From contig JACGWO010000002.1 of the NCBI GenBank assembly GCA_034509735.1, positions 44,409,702-44,473,701 on the forward strand: a stretch of 64,000 nucleotides of DNA, written 5' to 3'. The notes beneath the pieces are model-generated. The model did not search any database and was not told the DNA's origin. It was given only the letters and a program-made list of their open reading frames with translations. Source of the DNA: Sesamum alatum (taxonomy: Eukaryota; Streptophyta; Magnoliopsida; Lamiales; Pedaliaceae). Position numbers and translations under genes: made by a program. Below, piece after piece: positions 36,310-48,412 of the stretch (position 1 is the first letter of the stretch; each line of letters begins with the position of its first letter).

Positions 36310-37060
36310 GAACTTTTAGCAATTACTTTAATAGCTTCGTCAATCCGAATTTATGTTTTTGCCCTCCGTAGGAGTTTGTCGAGGGTTTGCCTACAATTGA
36401 CTCATAGAATTTCTCCTTGTGTAAATTTTGTTGGAGAATGTTGACTAGCAATTCATGATTAAAATGGGGAATTTCTAGTACGACCTGCGAGAATCTTTGA
36501 ACATAATTACTTAAACCTTCCTGCTCTTGTTGCACTTCCCCAAAAAAGGTACGATGCAGTTTTTTGATATCTTCTGTTGATGGAGAAATGATGCATAAAT
36601 CGCTGCGATAATTGTTCAAAGTTCTCAATTGTATATGCAGGGAGCTGGTTGAACCACACCATGGCATTTCTCGCCAATGTAATGGGGAAGACTTTGTACT
36701 ATCTGGCATCACTCACGTCCAGTAGGTCTGCCTTTGCTAAAAATTCATCCAAGTGGTCTACGTGGTCGCGTGTGTTAGTGTATCCACTTGGTTTGGGATA
36801 CAAACTCCTTGGGGAGAACTTATACTAGTATCTTCATTGAGAAAGGGCCTTTGGCGGGGGCGACGACCAACGATAGGGGGTTGCATTAAGCACTTTCTCT
36901 TTGACTGTCTGAGGTGTGCTCCTCACGTACTTTACTTCTCTCATGTGTTCACCTCTCAATCTCTTATCATTTCTTCTTCGGCGTGTATTAGGGTCGTCCT
37001 CCCTTAATTTGTTATCTTTAGGGGCCAAAGGGATACCCCAACCTCAGCGAGAAGAATGAG
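36310..37060 (-). pseudogene. Ty3/gypsy Gag fragment
   Basis: On the minus strand, interrupted frames read as a retrotransposon Gag: an Arg-rich segment near 37000, 'HVDHLDEFLAKADL' near 36745, 'NAMVWFNQLPAYTIENF' near 36640, then 'YVQRFSQVVLEIPHFNHEL' near 36450-36510. Several stops and frame changes occur. No protease, RT or integrase is seen nearby, so this is an isolated remnant between the two diterpene synthase genes. Confidence 0.75.
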
Positions 37061-37831
37061 GGGTGAAAGCTCCGACGGTCAGTTGTCCAAGAATTGGACT
37101 ATCACTTTCTCAATGGCACAAGTTGAGGTGTCCTTTATTATTCTTTGAAGCGGCTCCTGAGTCATTCATACCATGGGAGGGTTGAAGGCTGGAGGTGGTA
37201 AACCATCTTTTCCCGCCTCTGTATCCGCTCCTAGGGTAGATCTACTCCGAACTTTTGTTTCTATTTCCGCTCATGGGGTGGATTAGTCTCCAACTTCTCT
37301 TTGGGTGGATCCTCCTCCAACTCTAGCCTTGTCTTTGCTTCTGGGATGCACCTCTTTGTGCGCATGTTCGTTTTACTAATACTATGCGTATATATATAGA
37401 TATATATCTATGTATGTGTATGAAGAATTTATAATTAATTTCTAGTAAAAATTTATTTATATATTTTATATATTTTATTTTTATACCTTGTATAAATGTG
37501 AACTATCTATTTCTAAACCATTTATTTTTAGATCAATATACACTGTTGATCTAAATAAATAAAAAATGTACACTATTAATTTGCTTATTAGATCCCTGCC
37601 ATTGATATATATATATATACATATATATAAAGAAATTTAATTGTTCACGTTTAGGGGCATAAAAAACATTTTATAAGTGAAAATAAAGTACAATCATAGA
37701 TGAGGTGCGTGATGCACACCACATGGTCTAAGGTAGTATTTTACTCATTTTTTAAAAACTTCGAAGGGGTAAATTTCCAACAAGGGAATATTTTTGCATC
37801 TTCAGCTAGGACGACAGGGTAGATTGTAATT
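37061..37831. other. Gene-free spacer
   Basis: No gene or clear element. The GC-richer part to about 37370 may belong to the decayed gypsy element. It is followed by AT-rich DNA with TATATA simple repeats at 37390-37410 and 37605-37630. Confidence 0.4.
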
Positions 37832-38091
37832 TGCTGGAAAAATTGCACTTTTAGTCCCATAGGTTAGGGGAGTTGACACATTCAAACCCACGCTTTTTAA
37901 GATTACCAATTTAGTCCCAAAATTGGGATTTTTTTTGACATATTTGGTCCCAAATGATATTTTTCGTCAAAAAACTAAGGGCACACGCACGCCAGTAGTG
38001 GGAGCGAAGCGTGGGACTAAATTGATAATCTGCATGGGATTAAATGTGTCGATCCCCTTAACCTCTAGGACCAAAAGTGTAATTTTGCATA
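37832..38091. mobile_element. Foldback MITE, copy 1
   Basis: Starts 'AAATTGCACTTTTAGTCCC' and ends with the inverse 'GGACCAAAAGTGTAATTTTGC'. The arms continue through 'GGGAGTTGACACATT' against 'AATGTGTCGATCCCC'. The middle carries 'GGCACACGCACG'. A related element lies at 39090-39360 just upstream of the KSL remnant. Confidence 0.7.
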
Positions 38092-39089
38092 TTTGAACGG
38101 TATGTCTTGCTATATTTTCTTTAGGAAGAAGATTGTACATCATATAGAGTTTTGAGCAAGAGGGAGCTTCTCGAACGTTCACTATCATTGTTAAAGAGCT
38201 TGGTGTTAAGTCGCAGTTCGCATTCTTGACTTGCGTAAATTTGGTTCTTTTAGGTAAACTTTAATAAGCAGAAAGCACGTACAATATTTGTTCATTTAGG
38301 ATTTCTTCAAAAAGTTTTGAAAATTGTTCTAGGGCTTTTTGCTGTCTTGAGGAGCATATTGCATGTCATTTATAAGTAACATTTGTTACCATTTTTTGCA
38401 ACTATAAACGAACTAGAACACTGAAGTTCCTTTTTTTATTTAACAAAAGGATTACTCAGATATACCCAATAAAATTAGTCCTATAATTAAGGGAACTACT
38501 GATTTTACAAGTGACTTCAAGAAAATGGAAGTTTCAAAGATATATGTACTCTGAATGCCACAATTTTCCTCAGAGAATCAAAATACATGAAACTCTATAA
38601 CAGTTTATTCAACTAAGGCACTTGTTTTCATTAATTAAATATTTGTGGAGATGTCCTCTTAATGCTCAGGTCAGTATACTGTTGTTTCAACATCTAAGTT
38701 TATTTTTATATATTGAGCCCCTGCAGTCCCGCATACAAAATGAAAATTTGTAAGTCTGCTGTCAATTAAAATTTCTTTTGTGATAAAGAACTGATATATT
38801 TCGTATTCCAGCCAAAATTGATACAGAAGGTAGAAAAGGATTTGATTTTAACTAATTCAAATATTAGCAATAATTTAACAATATAAATTTGATATTGTTT
38901 TTATTTTAAGACCATTACATTGGATACAAATTGATTTTATCAGAATAACGATATTTTAAAAATTACCACTATTAGCATACTTTACGAACACGTCATCACT
39001 TTAGCATTTAGAGATGGAGAACTTCGGTAAATCTTTTGAAAATAAATACGTGAAAAAACATAAATAAAAATAATTATATAAATCTTAGA
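38092..39089. other. Gene-free spacer
   Basis: AT-rich DNA between the two MITEs. I see no coding pattern, RNA gene or inverted repeat. Confidence 0.5.
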
Positions 39090-39360
39090 TAAAATTATAT
39101 TTTTGAGCCTATAGATTAGGGAGTTGACACATTTAATTACACGCTTTCTGATATTACACATTTAGTCCCACACTTCCTTCCCACTAACGGGCACGCGCAC
39201 GCGCACGTCACGTGCATGTGCCATTAGTTTTTTAATGAAAAACATCATTCGGAAAAAAATGTGTCAAAAAATTCCAATTTAGGGACTAAACTGATATTTT
39301 AGAAAATGTGGGAGTAAATGTGTAAACCACTAACTATGGACCAAAAGTGTAATTTTGCCC
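39090..39360. mobile_element. Foldback MITE, copy 2
   Basis: Same family as 37832-38091: 'AAAATTATATTTTTGAGCC' at the left, 'GGACCAAAAGTGTAATTTTGC' inverted at the right, with 'GGGAGTTGACACATTTAATT' and a central 'GGCACGCGCACGCGCACG' purine/pyrimidine tract. It ends about 20 bases before the first candidate ATG of the KSL pseudogene, so it may have replaced or separated its promoter. Confidence 0.65.
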
Positions 39361-39378
39361 AATTTGCCCTTTCGAAAT

Positions 39379-42300
39379 ATGTCTTCCCGAATTCTGCTGC
39401 TTCAGTTTGTTGCTAATTTTTCCAGGACATGGATTCCTTGGCAGACCAGTCATCGTTGTCAAACGCGACCTCAATGTTTCAGCGGTAAGCCTCCTTCCTT
39501 GCCAACCTTTCTCCACGTTTATGTACTCTCTCAGAGCAAGAACCTGTAGGACGATTCTAAGTTGTAGACAGATGGAAACTTCACTGAAAAGATTAGGAGA
39601 GGTTAAATAATGAGAAGGTGGAGATATCACCGTCAGCATACGACACCGCGTGGGTGGCGATGGAGCCGGCGAGGGAATATTCCGGCAGTCAGCTGCCCTG
39701 TTTCCCGCAGTGCTTGGATTACTACATCCAGGTCTGGCTAAAGACTCTCTTTCTTGCACTTTGCCGTGCGTGCTTGCCCTCCGCAAATGGAGTGTAGGCC
39801 AGCCACTGGGGTCCAAAGGGTTAAACAGCTGCTCTTACACTCTCTCAGTCTCTCCGAAAACCAATACAAGAAAAAGTATTAGACAGGAAAACATAGTGAA
39901 ATTTTCTTTACTAATCTTTTTCTAGATTACTACATTAAATGACCTTAATTTTCTTCATATTGTTTCCAGGATTGGATTTCATCAGGTCTAATGGTTGGGC
40001 TGCGTGTAACGAGGTTCAGTTTTGCTCCCATTGAATTCAATGTTATCTTTCCTGCTATGATTAACTATGCTAAGGAACTAGATTTAACTCTGCCCTTAAG
40101 CTCAACTTTAGTTGATTCATTGCTTCAAGTTCGAGATTCAGAAATTAGGTTCGTTTGTGGCTCTTCTACATATGTTTCTATAAAGGGCTTTCTTTTCTGT
40201 ATGAAGTGTTTCGTGACATGATCTTATCAGAAGAAATCGAAACCTGGAATATGTTGCTGAGGGACTTGGAAATTTCTGTAATTGGAAGGAGATATTGACA
40301 CGTCAAACGAGTAATGGATCATTGTTCAACTCACCAGCTACTACTGCAGCTGCTTTGATTCACTGTCCCAACCATAAATGCTTTCAGTATTTGGTCTCGG
40401 TTCTTAAAGTTTTCGACAGATGGGGTACTTCTTGGAAATCCTACACTTAGTTTTAATGTTTTGATTACATGTACCTTCACTTATACGTTCTGTAATGTTC
40501 TTTGTTAGTACTTACTGTTTATCCTGTGGATATATACACTCGTCTCTCTGTGGTTGATACCCTTGAAAGGTTGGGAGTAAGTCGGTTTTTTGGACATGAG
40601 ATTGACTGCATTTTTTATGAAATCCAGAGGTGAGTTTGAAAGAGATTTCATACTGTGTATATCCATACAATTAAAATACTCTACTTGCTCATACAGTTCG
40701 TTTTCGACTAACAGGTGTTGGCAGGGGAAAGAGGAAGAGATCTTTTCTGATATCGATTCTCGGGCCATGGCATTTCGACTTCTACGAATGAAAGGATACG
40801 ATGTTTCTTCAGGTATTTCATCCATTCAAAAATTTGAGGCAGAATAATTATCTCACATTTTGAGATATAGTACGAAAAATCTAGTCAACATTTTTTCATG
40901 ATTTAGATGAATTGGCTGAGCTTATTGACAAAGAACATTTCTTCAATACGGCTGGCATACATTACCGTGGTGTAACTACAGTTCTTGGAGCTCTTCAGAG
41001 CCTCGCCGATAAGGATATATGAAGAAGAAGCCATTCTTGAGAAAAATTCATGCTTGGACTAGTGCTTTTCTGAAGCAGCAGCAGCCAAGTGGAAGTATTC
41101 TGGACAAGCGATTGCATAAAGAGGTGATGCAAAAAACTAATTGCCGTACCAAAACAACTTATATTAATGACTGTGGCTGCTCTTCTGATTAACTTGCATA
41201 ATGTTTCCTTTGGAAATTATAAGGTGGAATATGAGTTGAAGAATTTTCATGGTACGCTAGATCGAGTTGGAAATAGACGAAGCATTGAGCTATATGATGT
41301 TCAAGATTTTCGAATTCTGAAAACAGCATTTAGGTAAGGATTCCAATTTATTCACTGCGATATGTAAAGTAGGCTAGCGTCATAAATTACTGATTACGAT
41401 GATCTTTACTCCATATGTGTACTCGTTTTGTGTTTAGGTGCCCCAGAAGTCCTAATGAAGATTTTATCTGTGCAAGATTTCAGTATTTCCCAGGCTTAAT
41501 ACCAAAAAGAACTTCAACAAACGGAGAGGCATCACCATGATAGATCATAAGCATATGAACTTTTCATCACTGTAGGAAAATAATATATCTACCTGCAATA
41601 AAAGAAATAGGTGGTATGCTGAATGTAGGTTGGACCGATTAAATCAAGGAAGGAAGACATTACAGATTTCTTATTTTCTGTCAGCTGCGGTTATTGTTGA
41701 TCCTGGATTTTTTCAATCTTTATTGATCTAGGAAAGAAGCCCTCCGTATTATCGAATTAGTAAGCAGTATGTTTTTCTTTTCTTCTCTCATTTTACATTT
41801 ATATTCAGTATCTACTATCCGAAGGGATGACCAGTAAAAGAATTCTCACACAATATTCTTGGATTGTAGCTGGAATATGCAGTCTACCAGTAAAAGATTT
41901 CTCACACTATATTCTTGGATTGTAGCTGGAATATGCAGTCTGCAACGACGACCTCTCTGAAGACGCTGTGGTTCTATTCACTGCACTATACAAAACGGTA
42001 AATGAAGTTGCAGCAGAGACTTATGCCAAGCAAGGTCGTTGTTTTAAACACGAATTAGTTAGAATGGTACTAGCTATATATATAAGTTCTTGATACCAAA
42101 GCTTTGTGTTATTCCATTTTTCAAGTTTTAATTTGTGGGTATTTCATGATTCTTTTCTCTTGTCTTAACCAGTGGATAGAACTAGGAACAAACTTTGCAA
42201 GAGAAAAGGAACCTTGGAGGCTTGGAGCGACAACAAAATACCAACCCTGGATGAGTACTTGTCTTTTGCGTGGAAAACTGTTGCTTGTGAACTTTGCGTT

Positions 42301-42832
42301 CTCACGTCGATCCATTTTCTTGGGACAAAATTACCTGCGGACATGTTCACATGTGCAGAGTTCACTAGTTTGTGTGAGCACGCTTCACTGGTTTGCCGAC
42401 TTCTCAATGATCTCAAGACTTTCAAGGTGCTTGATATTTTTCATCATCATAGTTATGAGCTTATTTATTAAACATAATTAAATCAGACAGAAAAGATACA
42501 ATGTTGTTAACATGATCAGCGATATTTGGCAGAGAGAATTTGAGGAAATGGCACTGAACAGTGTGAGTTTGCAAACAATTGAAGGAGCCATCTCAGAGGA
42601 GGCCATTCCAAAAGTACAGCAAATTGTTGAATAGGAGAAAAGTACTGCAGTTATAAAAGAGAAGGAAGCGTTGTTCCGCGAGAATAGAAGAACTCTTCTG
42701 GAAGACGTGCAAGATTGCTCATTTCATGTACTCGCACGATGGAGGCGATGAATACCCGTCTCAGACGAAATCAGTAGGGATATGAATGCAGTGATCTGGG
42801 AATCCTTGGTGCTTCCTCCTCAGTCAAGATGA
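39379..42832 (+). pseudogene. KSL: Kaurene-synthase-like class I diterpene synthase, pseudogene (TPS-e/f)
   Basis: KS/KSL enzymes ionise copalyl-type diphosphates. Exon remnants: about 39379-39484, 39571-39826, 39970-40148, 40231-40424, 40509-40629, 40715-40812, 40907-41123, 41224-41333, 41438-41500, 41610-41735, 41928-42033, 42171-42426, 42490-42832. Most splice sites remain. Readable pieces: '[12 protein letters not shown]', 'FNVIFPAMINYAKELDL', '[14 protein letters not shown]', 'VYPVDIYTRLSVVDTLERLG', '[20 protein letters not shown]', 'RLLNDLKTFK' (second metal-binding, NSE/DTE region) and the C-terminal 'AVIWESLVLPPQSR'. The gamma domain is present, so it was a three-domain enzyme. Lesions: frameshifts near 39610, 39735, 41019, 41045 and 42770, a stop near 42632, loss of the QxxDGSW region and no recognisable DDxxD exon. 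It is not functional. Confidence 0.92.
41826..41942 (+). repeat. Local tandem duplication, ~57 bp, over a KSL splice acceptor
   Basis: The segment from 'ACCAGTAAAAGA' through 'CTTGGATTGTAGCTGGAATA' and 'TGCAGTCT' occurs twice in a row (about 41831-41885 and 41888-41941) with few changes. Both copies contain the ATTGTAG acceptor and the first bases of the next exon. Confidence 0.85.
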
Positions 42833-44367
42833 TCTCAGTAGCACAAGAATCAGAACAATATGTCAGCTGGATTCACATTTCTCTGTATTTTAGGGAATAA
42901 GGCACATCATGCAGGAAGAGAGTTATAGATTTTTATAAATCATCTTTTGTGTTTTTCAAGAGGAATAGAACAAGCATTAAGGGCCTGTACAATTTATTCA
43001 AATCACAGAAGAAAAAGGGAAACTGATGCGCTGCGAATATCATAGTTCAAAGCAGCAGTATCAAAAACAATACGGATAGGCATTGTTCCACGTCAAAATG
43101 ATCAAACCATATTATCTGGAAATACAAAAAACATGCATTATATGATGCTAATAAGATCAATTATTTCAAAAGCACTTCTCTTGTAATCGATTGGGCCAAA
43201 CTGGGCCATAATTATACGTCAAGTATTATTGAAGTTGAGACAAGTAATGCCCAAGCTTGGATCACATATAAGCTTTATTTTTGAAATAAATCAATTATAA
43301 TCATTCATGTCAAATATTTATATTTACCAACAATAATTATAATAATCATATATTAATTATTAAAATCTTATCAACACTTATTATTAAAATAAAATAATAT
43401 CTACTATTAAAATAGAACAACATCCCACCCCATGTATTAACGGGATTGTCAAAGTAAGTCATGTTGCATCTTTAATTAAGATGGGCTAAAATGTAATGGG
43501 CCAAACATTAATCGGTTCCGGGGAGGCTGAGCCTGGATCAATTCACGCCCCAACAACTATAGTGGAGTTGGCGGGTTAACAAATTTAAATTATTGCGCCA
43601 CACAATTTATTTAAGATACGTCATATTGACACCTCTACTAAAATTAGATTAAAATTAAAAATACTCTCATTATTTTATAAAGTTACAACTATACCATCTA
43701 AGGTTATAGTTGCAATATAATTACACTCTCTGTTTAAAGTCAAAGCTTACACAAACACTCCTGAAAAATATTATACTAACATGTAGATGTAATTTTGCAA
43801 AAGATATGGAGTGTTGTATAATTTGGCATAACTTTAGGGTGCCAATGTCATTTACCCATCTATTTTGGTTATAATTCAAATATGTAATCTATATCTATAC
43901 TAATATAAAAGGAAAAGATACTTTTGACTCATAAAACCGCGATTTGTGACACCATTATATATAAAAAAATATTATCGTATTGATAATATCCTTAAGTTGA
44001 TTTTTTTTATTTTTTATGTAATGTGTTTAATTTATATGTATATTTTATTCTTATTTATAATATTTTTAAAATAAAAAAATATATTTATTACATGCGTACA
44101 GAAAAAATGTGTCACAACTATCAATAATAAATAAAAATAAGAGTAAGTAGGTGTTAGTTGTTACTACACAAAAGTTAATTTCTCTCGATTAGGGAATTGA
44201 AGAACCCTTGAGTAAGCTAATAATTGTAGGAAAATTGTATCAACAATCTTGACGTTGTATTAAATTTTTTCTCAAAATTATTGTTATTAAAATCTCTCTC
44301 TCTCTTTCTTCCCCTACATGTGTAGTAAGTTAATCATATGCAGTATAATGAGTTTGATTAAAAAAAA
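42833..44367. other. Gene-free spacer with SINE-like and Helitron-like remnants
   Basis: No gene. 43280-43450 resembles 59760-59910 ('GTCAAATATTTATAT', 'CTACTATTAAAATAGAACAA') and is probably a diverged copy of the SINE-associated repeat. 43894-44120 begins TCTATACTAATATAAAA, a Helitron-like 5' end shared with 60081, and ends near 'GTGTCACAACTA'. Confidence 0.4.
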
Positions 44368-44753
44368 GGGTAAATTACAGCTATCTCCCCTGATATTTGA
44401 TATAATTATAAATACTTCATCGTTGTTTGAAAAATTATAAATATTCCTCTCAGGTTTGTAACTGTTTTACAAATAACCTTATACACTGAATAATTTTTTA
44501 TTTAATTCTTAAAAAGTTTTTGGACTATAATGCGCAGGGAGAGATTTGTTAAGTTTTTTACATAAAGGAGCAATAATGCAATTTACATTGGCTGATTTTT
44601 CTACAATTTTAATAAAAAGTTCAAGGGCAAAATGGTCAATTTCACGCATTTGGTTAAAAATTACAAAGCTCAGAAGGTATTTATAATTTTTCAAACAATA
44701 ATAAAATATTTATAATTATGTCAAATCTCAAGAAAGGTGGTTGTAATTTACCC
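44368..44753. mobile_element. Long-TIR MITE
   Basis: A 386-bp element begins GGGTAAATTACAGCTATC and ends GTTGTAATTTACCC. The arms continue through 'TTGTTTGAAAAATTATAAAT' against 'ATTTATAATTTTTCAAACAA'. The flanks are A-rich, so the target duplication is ambiguous. Non-coding. Confidence 0.75.
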
Positions 44754-47700
44754 TGAAAGAAAATTCTAACTTGTAGGTATTGCATTGTGAAGCCCACAAC
44801 CACTACAGAAAGTTGTTTTATTCCCTACACTATAAATGATTATGACTTAAACATCATATATAATAAATTAATACTTTCCACCACGACCACATAAAATTAA
44901 TACAAAAACTTAAGTATTGATCTCAATTAATCAATATTTATCATAATTTTAATTATTCTAACCTCGCTTACATAAACAACAATCAATACCATTGCACAAC
45001 CTGTTGTTATAAATTAGCATTAGCTACAAAATTTTCACTTATAACCATGATAATATAATAATAATGAAAAAAGTCATATTTCTTCTGCCGACAAGACAAC
45101 GTACACTAAATATACCCCGCACATTAGTATGTATATTTTATGTATTTACATCCAAGAAATAATTGCTTTTCAATAAACTGTCAGTCGTGTCTGACTAAAT
45201 GTTTTAATTATGCAAGTCTACAATCTAACGTTGAAAATCACATAAAAAAAATACCCAGTATTCTTGACTAAAATATTTTGGTGTCAAATGTAATTAGCAG
45301 GACCAGATTTTCGGCTGACATATGCTAATGTTGACAATTCCATTATAAATTTCTCACTATTCTGACTTTTCTATATGCATAATTTATGAGCTATTTATCA
45401 ACCATATATTTCTACTGGACTTCAAACTTTAAATTACTTTTTAATTATGTTGGTCTATTAACTCGACATGCATGTGCATTGTAAGTCGTTATCCATAAAA
45501 TAAATTAAGAATAAAGTTAAAAAAAGTTCAAACACGTAATTATCCTCATCCATTTTTTCTTTGTTAATAATTAGGGTGTATAATCTTGAATTAGGCAGCC
45601 AAGTATGAACACGTGAATTGTACATGTTTTTACTATCTATTTTTTTTTAATGAAAATTTGACCATAGGATTGAATGTATGGAGTTTTTCAATTTTACGAC
45701 CATTTTGAATATCTTGTATGGCAAAATACTAAATATATCGAGTTTTCCAGTTTTTGGACCATTTTAAAAATCCCGTAAAGCAAAGTGTTGAGTTTTCTAA
45801 TTTTGAGACCATTTTTTGAAAATTTTATAAAATAGAGGACCAATAGTGTTGAACCTTATATATTGGACTAAAAGTGTAATTTTGGCTAATGGTCATGCGC
45901 ATTGCCTGTGTCCTTGTTGAGTTTTCCCTTTTTTGGGACTATTTTAAAAATCCTGTAGAGTAAATTAAGGACTAAATGTGTTGAGTTTTCTTAATTTTAA
46001 GATAATTTTAAAAATTTCATTAAATAGAGGACTAAAAAGTTTACCCCTATTCTTTGAGACTAAAAAAAATGTAATTTTGCAAAAATAATATATTAGGTAA
46101 GTGTAATTGAAATTGTCTTACTCGTTTGATGTAGTTGAATTCAAACTTTGGAATATAATTTGATTAAAACACAATAAAAAGTAATAATTGACGTGCCAAA
46201 GAATTTGATATCAATTTGTCGTGTAGAAAGTTTAACTACTTCCCTAAGTATACTTGATCTGTTGGAGCAATTTAGAGATATTTATTTGTCATTTTAATGA
46301 ATGCTTTATTATGTGCCAAAATGATATAGTTGTGGCAATTTTTAATGAATGTTTCGATATATTTTGAATAAATCAGTTTTAACTCCTAAGTTTAGCATCA
46401 CACTAACACAAAAAACTCTTCCTGAAATAAAATTTGCAACGCAATTTGGAACGGTATTTTCATGGACTATTAAACGGTTTTTAAATGTTAATGTTGTAAT
46501 TTGATATGTTGGTTATGGTCGTCGTAAAACCGCGTCAAATTATTTAAAAATGACGAAACAACATAGGCCGTCACAAATTTGTCACAGTTTGTGACAGTCT
46601 TTTCGATATCTGGAAACAGAGACAAGCCACACTAAGCAATGAGTTGAGATTGAATTGTCTATCGCAAAAATCATGCCAAATTTAAGACAGGTACAACGGA
46701 TAGACCATAAGATATTTCGTCACCACTGAGCGACAAATTTTCCGACAATCATGTTGTACTCAATGTTATCTATCATAAACCTGTCACCAAGTCCATCGCA
46801 AACTATGAAGGTTTCTGACCATCACAAATGAACTTGTTTTTATTAGGCCGTGTTTACTTTGTGCTACTAAATAATCCAGTGAAATAATAGGCCATACTAA
46901 TTGTTAGAGTATGTCGTATTAATTTGTCCAACATTTGCATTTACTATCACCACTTGTTGCTAGCATTTATCTGGGAAGATATTTAGTATAGGGTTTACTA
47001 GTATGGATTACAAGATGAATTACATTGTAAATTACGTTTGTGACCTTCAACTAATGAAGGTCACCCGACTCTCTCTAAGTGCGCCTTCTTATCATTGAAT
47101 TGGGGGAACCATAGTATTTAACGGCCGAAGGTTTCATTTGCTCCATAATGTGTGTCTCTCTCCATCACCATCGGTTCAACTTTCATCCGTGTGTCGTAGC
47201 CGCTGGACTCGGTGGTGGCAAGATGTCTGGGTGTCCATTTTTTGTGTCGTGGTTGATTTGCATTCAACATTTGAAGTAGAGTTGGGGAATAAACGACAAG
47301 GCAGTTTGCAATTGATTTAAGTTGTTCGTGGAGACAAAAAACGCATTTCATTCTTCGATCTTGTTACAGAGGTCGAATGCTCAGGCGAATAGCATAATTG
47401 GCCCTTAAGTTCTCCTACTTTGCGTTCCATACTGCGTGCCTGTTAAGGATGTTGATCCCCCCTAATTTATGCTGGTGCCACAGTCGGCCACGGTAGAACT
47501 GGATTAAATTTTTTGTAGCTCAGTGTATTTTGTAATATGAGTTTTTTTGTTTGTTATAAAAACGTAATAGAGCAATTCTGAAATAAAATTGTCATTACGC
47601 TATTCCAAAGATTAATTAGGTGAAATACGCCTTCTTGTGACAACTTCATGAAGACAGAAATCCTTCCCAAATCTAGCTGCCCGCGTTAAAATGTGTTTGA

Positions 47701-48298
47701 GAGATAAACATGCAATCATAGGGAAGCCATTAACGTGATTCCTCATTTAATTGATTTGATGTAGGTGGTTGGCATGTTAAATGCCTCCCTTAAATGCCTT
47801 GAAGCGTATATGTATGTATACAGAGGTATATGAAATATTGTTGCAGCAAAACCATCATCACCTGAAGGATACGTATCTCCCATTTACTATGGTGGATTCG
47901 CAATCCACCATAGATACCCTCTCTGACGCATGATCCTATTGACGCGGCCCTTCACCAACCTGGTTGTCGCTTCATTTAATCCGCATTCCCCTTTCTCTCT
48001 TGGCACCTGAACATATTTGCTACATGTGGAGTCTTGCTTGGAGTACACATGCATAGAACGGCTTCAAAGGGGCAAGAATGGTCACACTTGTGCAGCTCAG
48101 AAACCCACCTGGACGAGAGTATATTTGGCCTGGTTCTTTCCTTAATCTGACAAAATCCCCCTCTGCCACCTTACTACAAACCGTGCTGACACATCCACTT
48201 GAAGCTAATAAATGATTGAACAATTAATGAAGCCTTGTAGTAGGACTTTCACTGGTATGAAACCCCAGTTTATTTCGTGTTGATGCCAGGCTCTTCAC
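44754..48298. other. Gene-free repeat-rich spacer
   Basis: No supportable gene. 45330-45500 is an unoccupied copy of the dispersed repeat hit by the MULE at 13.4-16.9 kb. 45650-46080 carries several 'GTTGAGTTTTC...TTTTGGACC'-type units. 46440-46830 has GCGACGG/CCGTCACAAATT-type motifs related to 17180-17730. GGCCGTGTTTACTTTGTGC at about 46853, preceded by TTA, resembles a Harbinger-type terminus but no partner end was found. ORFs around 47120-47350 have no recognisable domain. Confidence 0.4.
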
Positions 48299-48308
48299 CT
48301 ATAAATAG
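48299..48308 (+). promoter_or_regulatory. TATA box of SANT-like gene A
   Basis: CTATAAATAG lies about 105-114 bases before the ATG at 48413. An upstream in-frame ATG at 48341 would leave almost no leader after a start site about 30 bp downstream, so 48413 is preferred. Confidence 0.55.
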
Positions 48309-48412
48309 AGGTTCGAGGTAGCGTCTTTCCCCACACTCGAATGCCCCGCTTCCATTCTGTTGATTTGTCCCTTTCTCAAATATTCACCCATCTTCCTTTC
48401 TCCATAGCTGTA

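Noticed and set aside
46853..46880. Possible Harbinger left terminus (TTA + GGCCGTGTTTACTTTG)
   Set aside because: I searched by eye for the inverted partner to the right of the Harbinger genes up to 55.4 kb and found none.
47118..47351. ORFs on both strands between KSL and SANT-like gene A
   Set aside because: No recognisable domain, no splice context, and both strands are open in a repeat-rich stretch.
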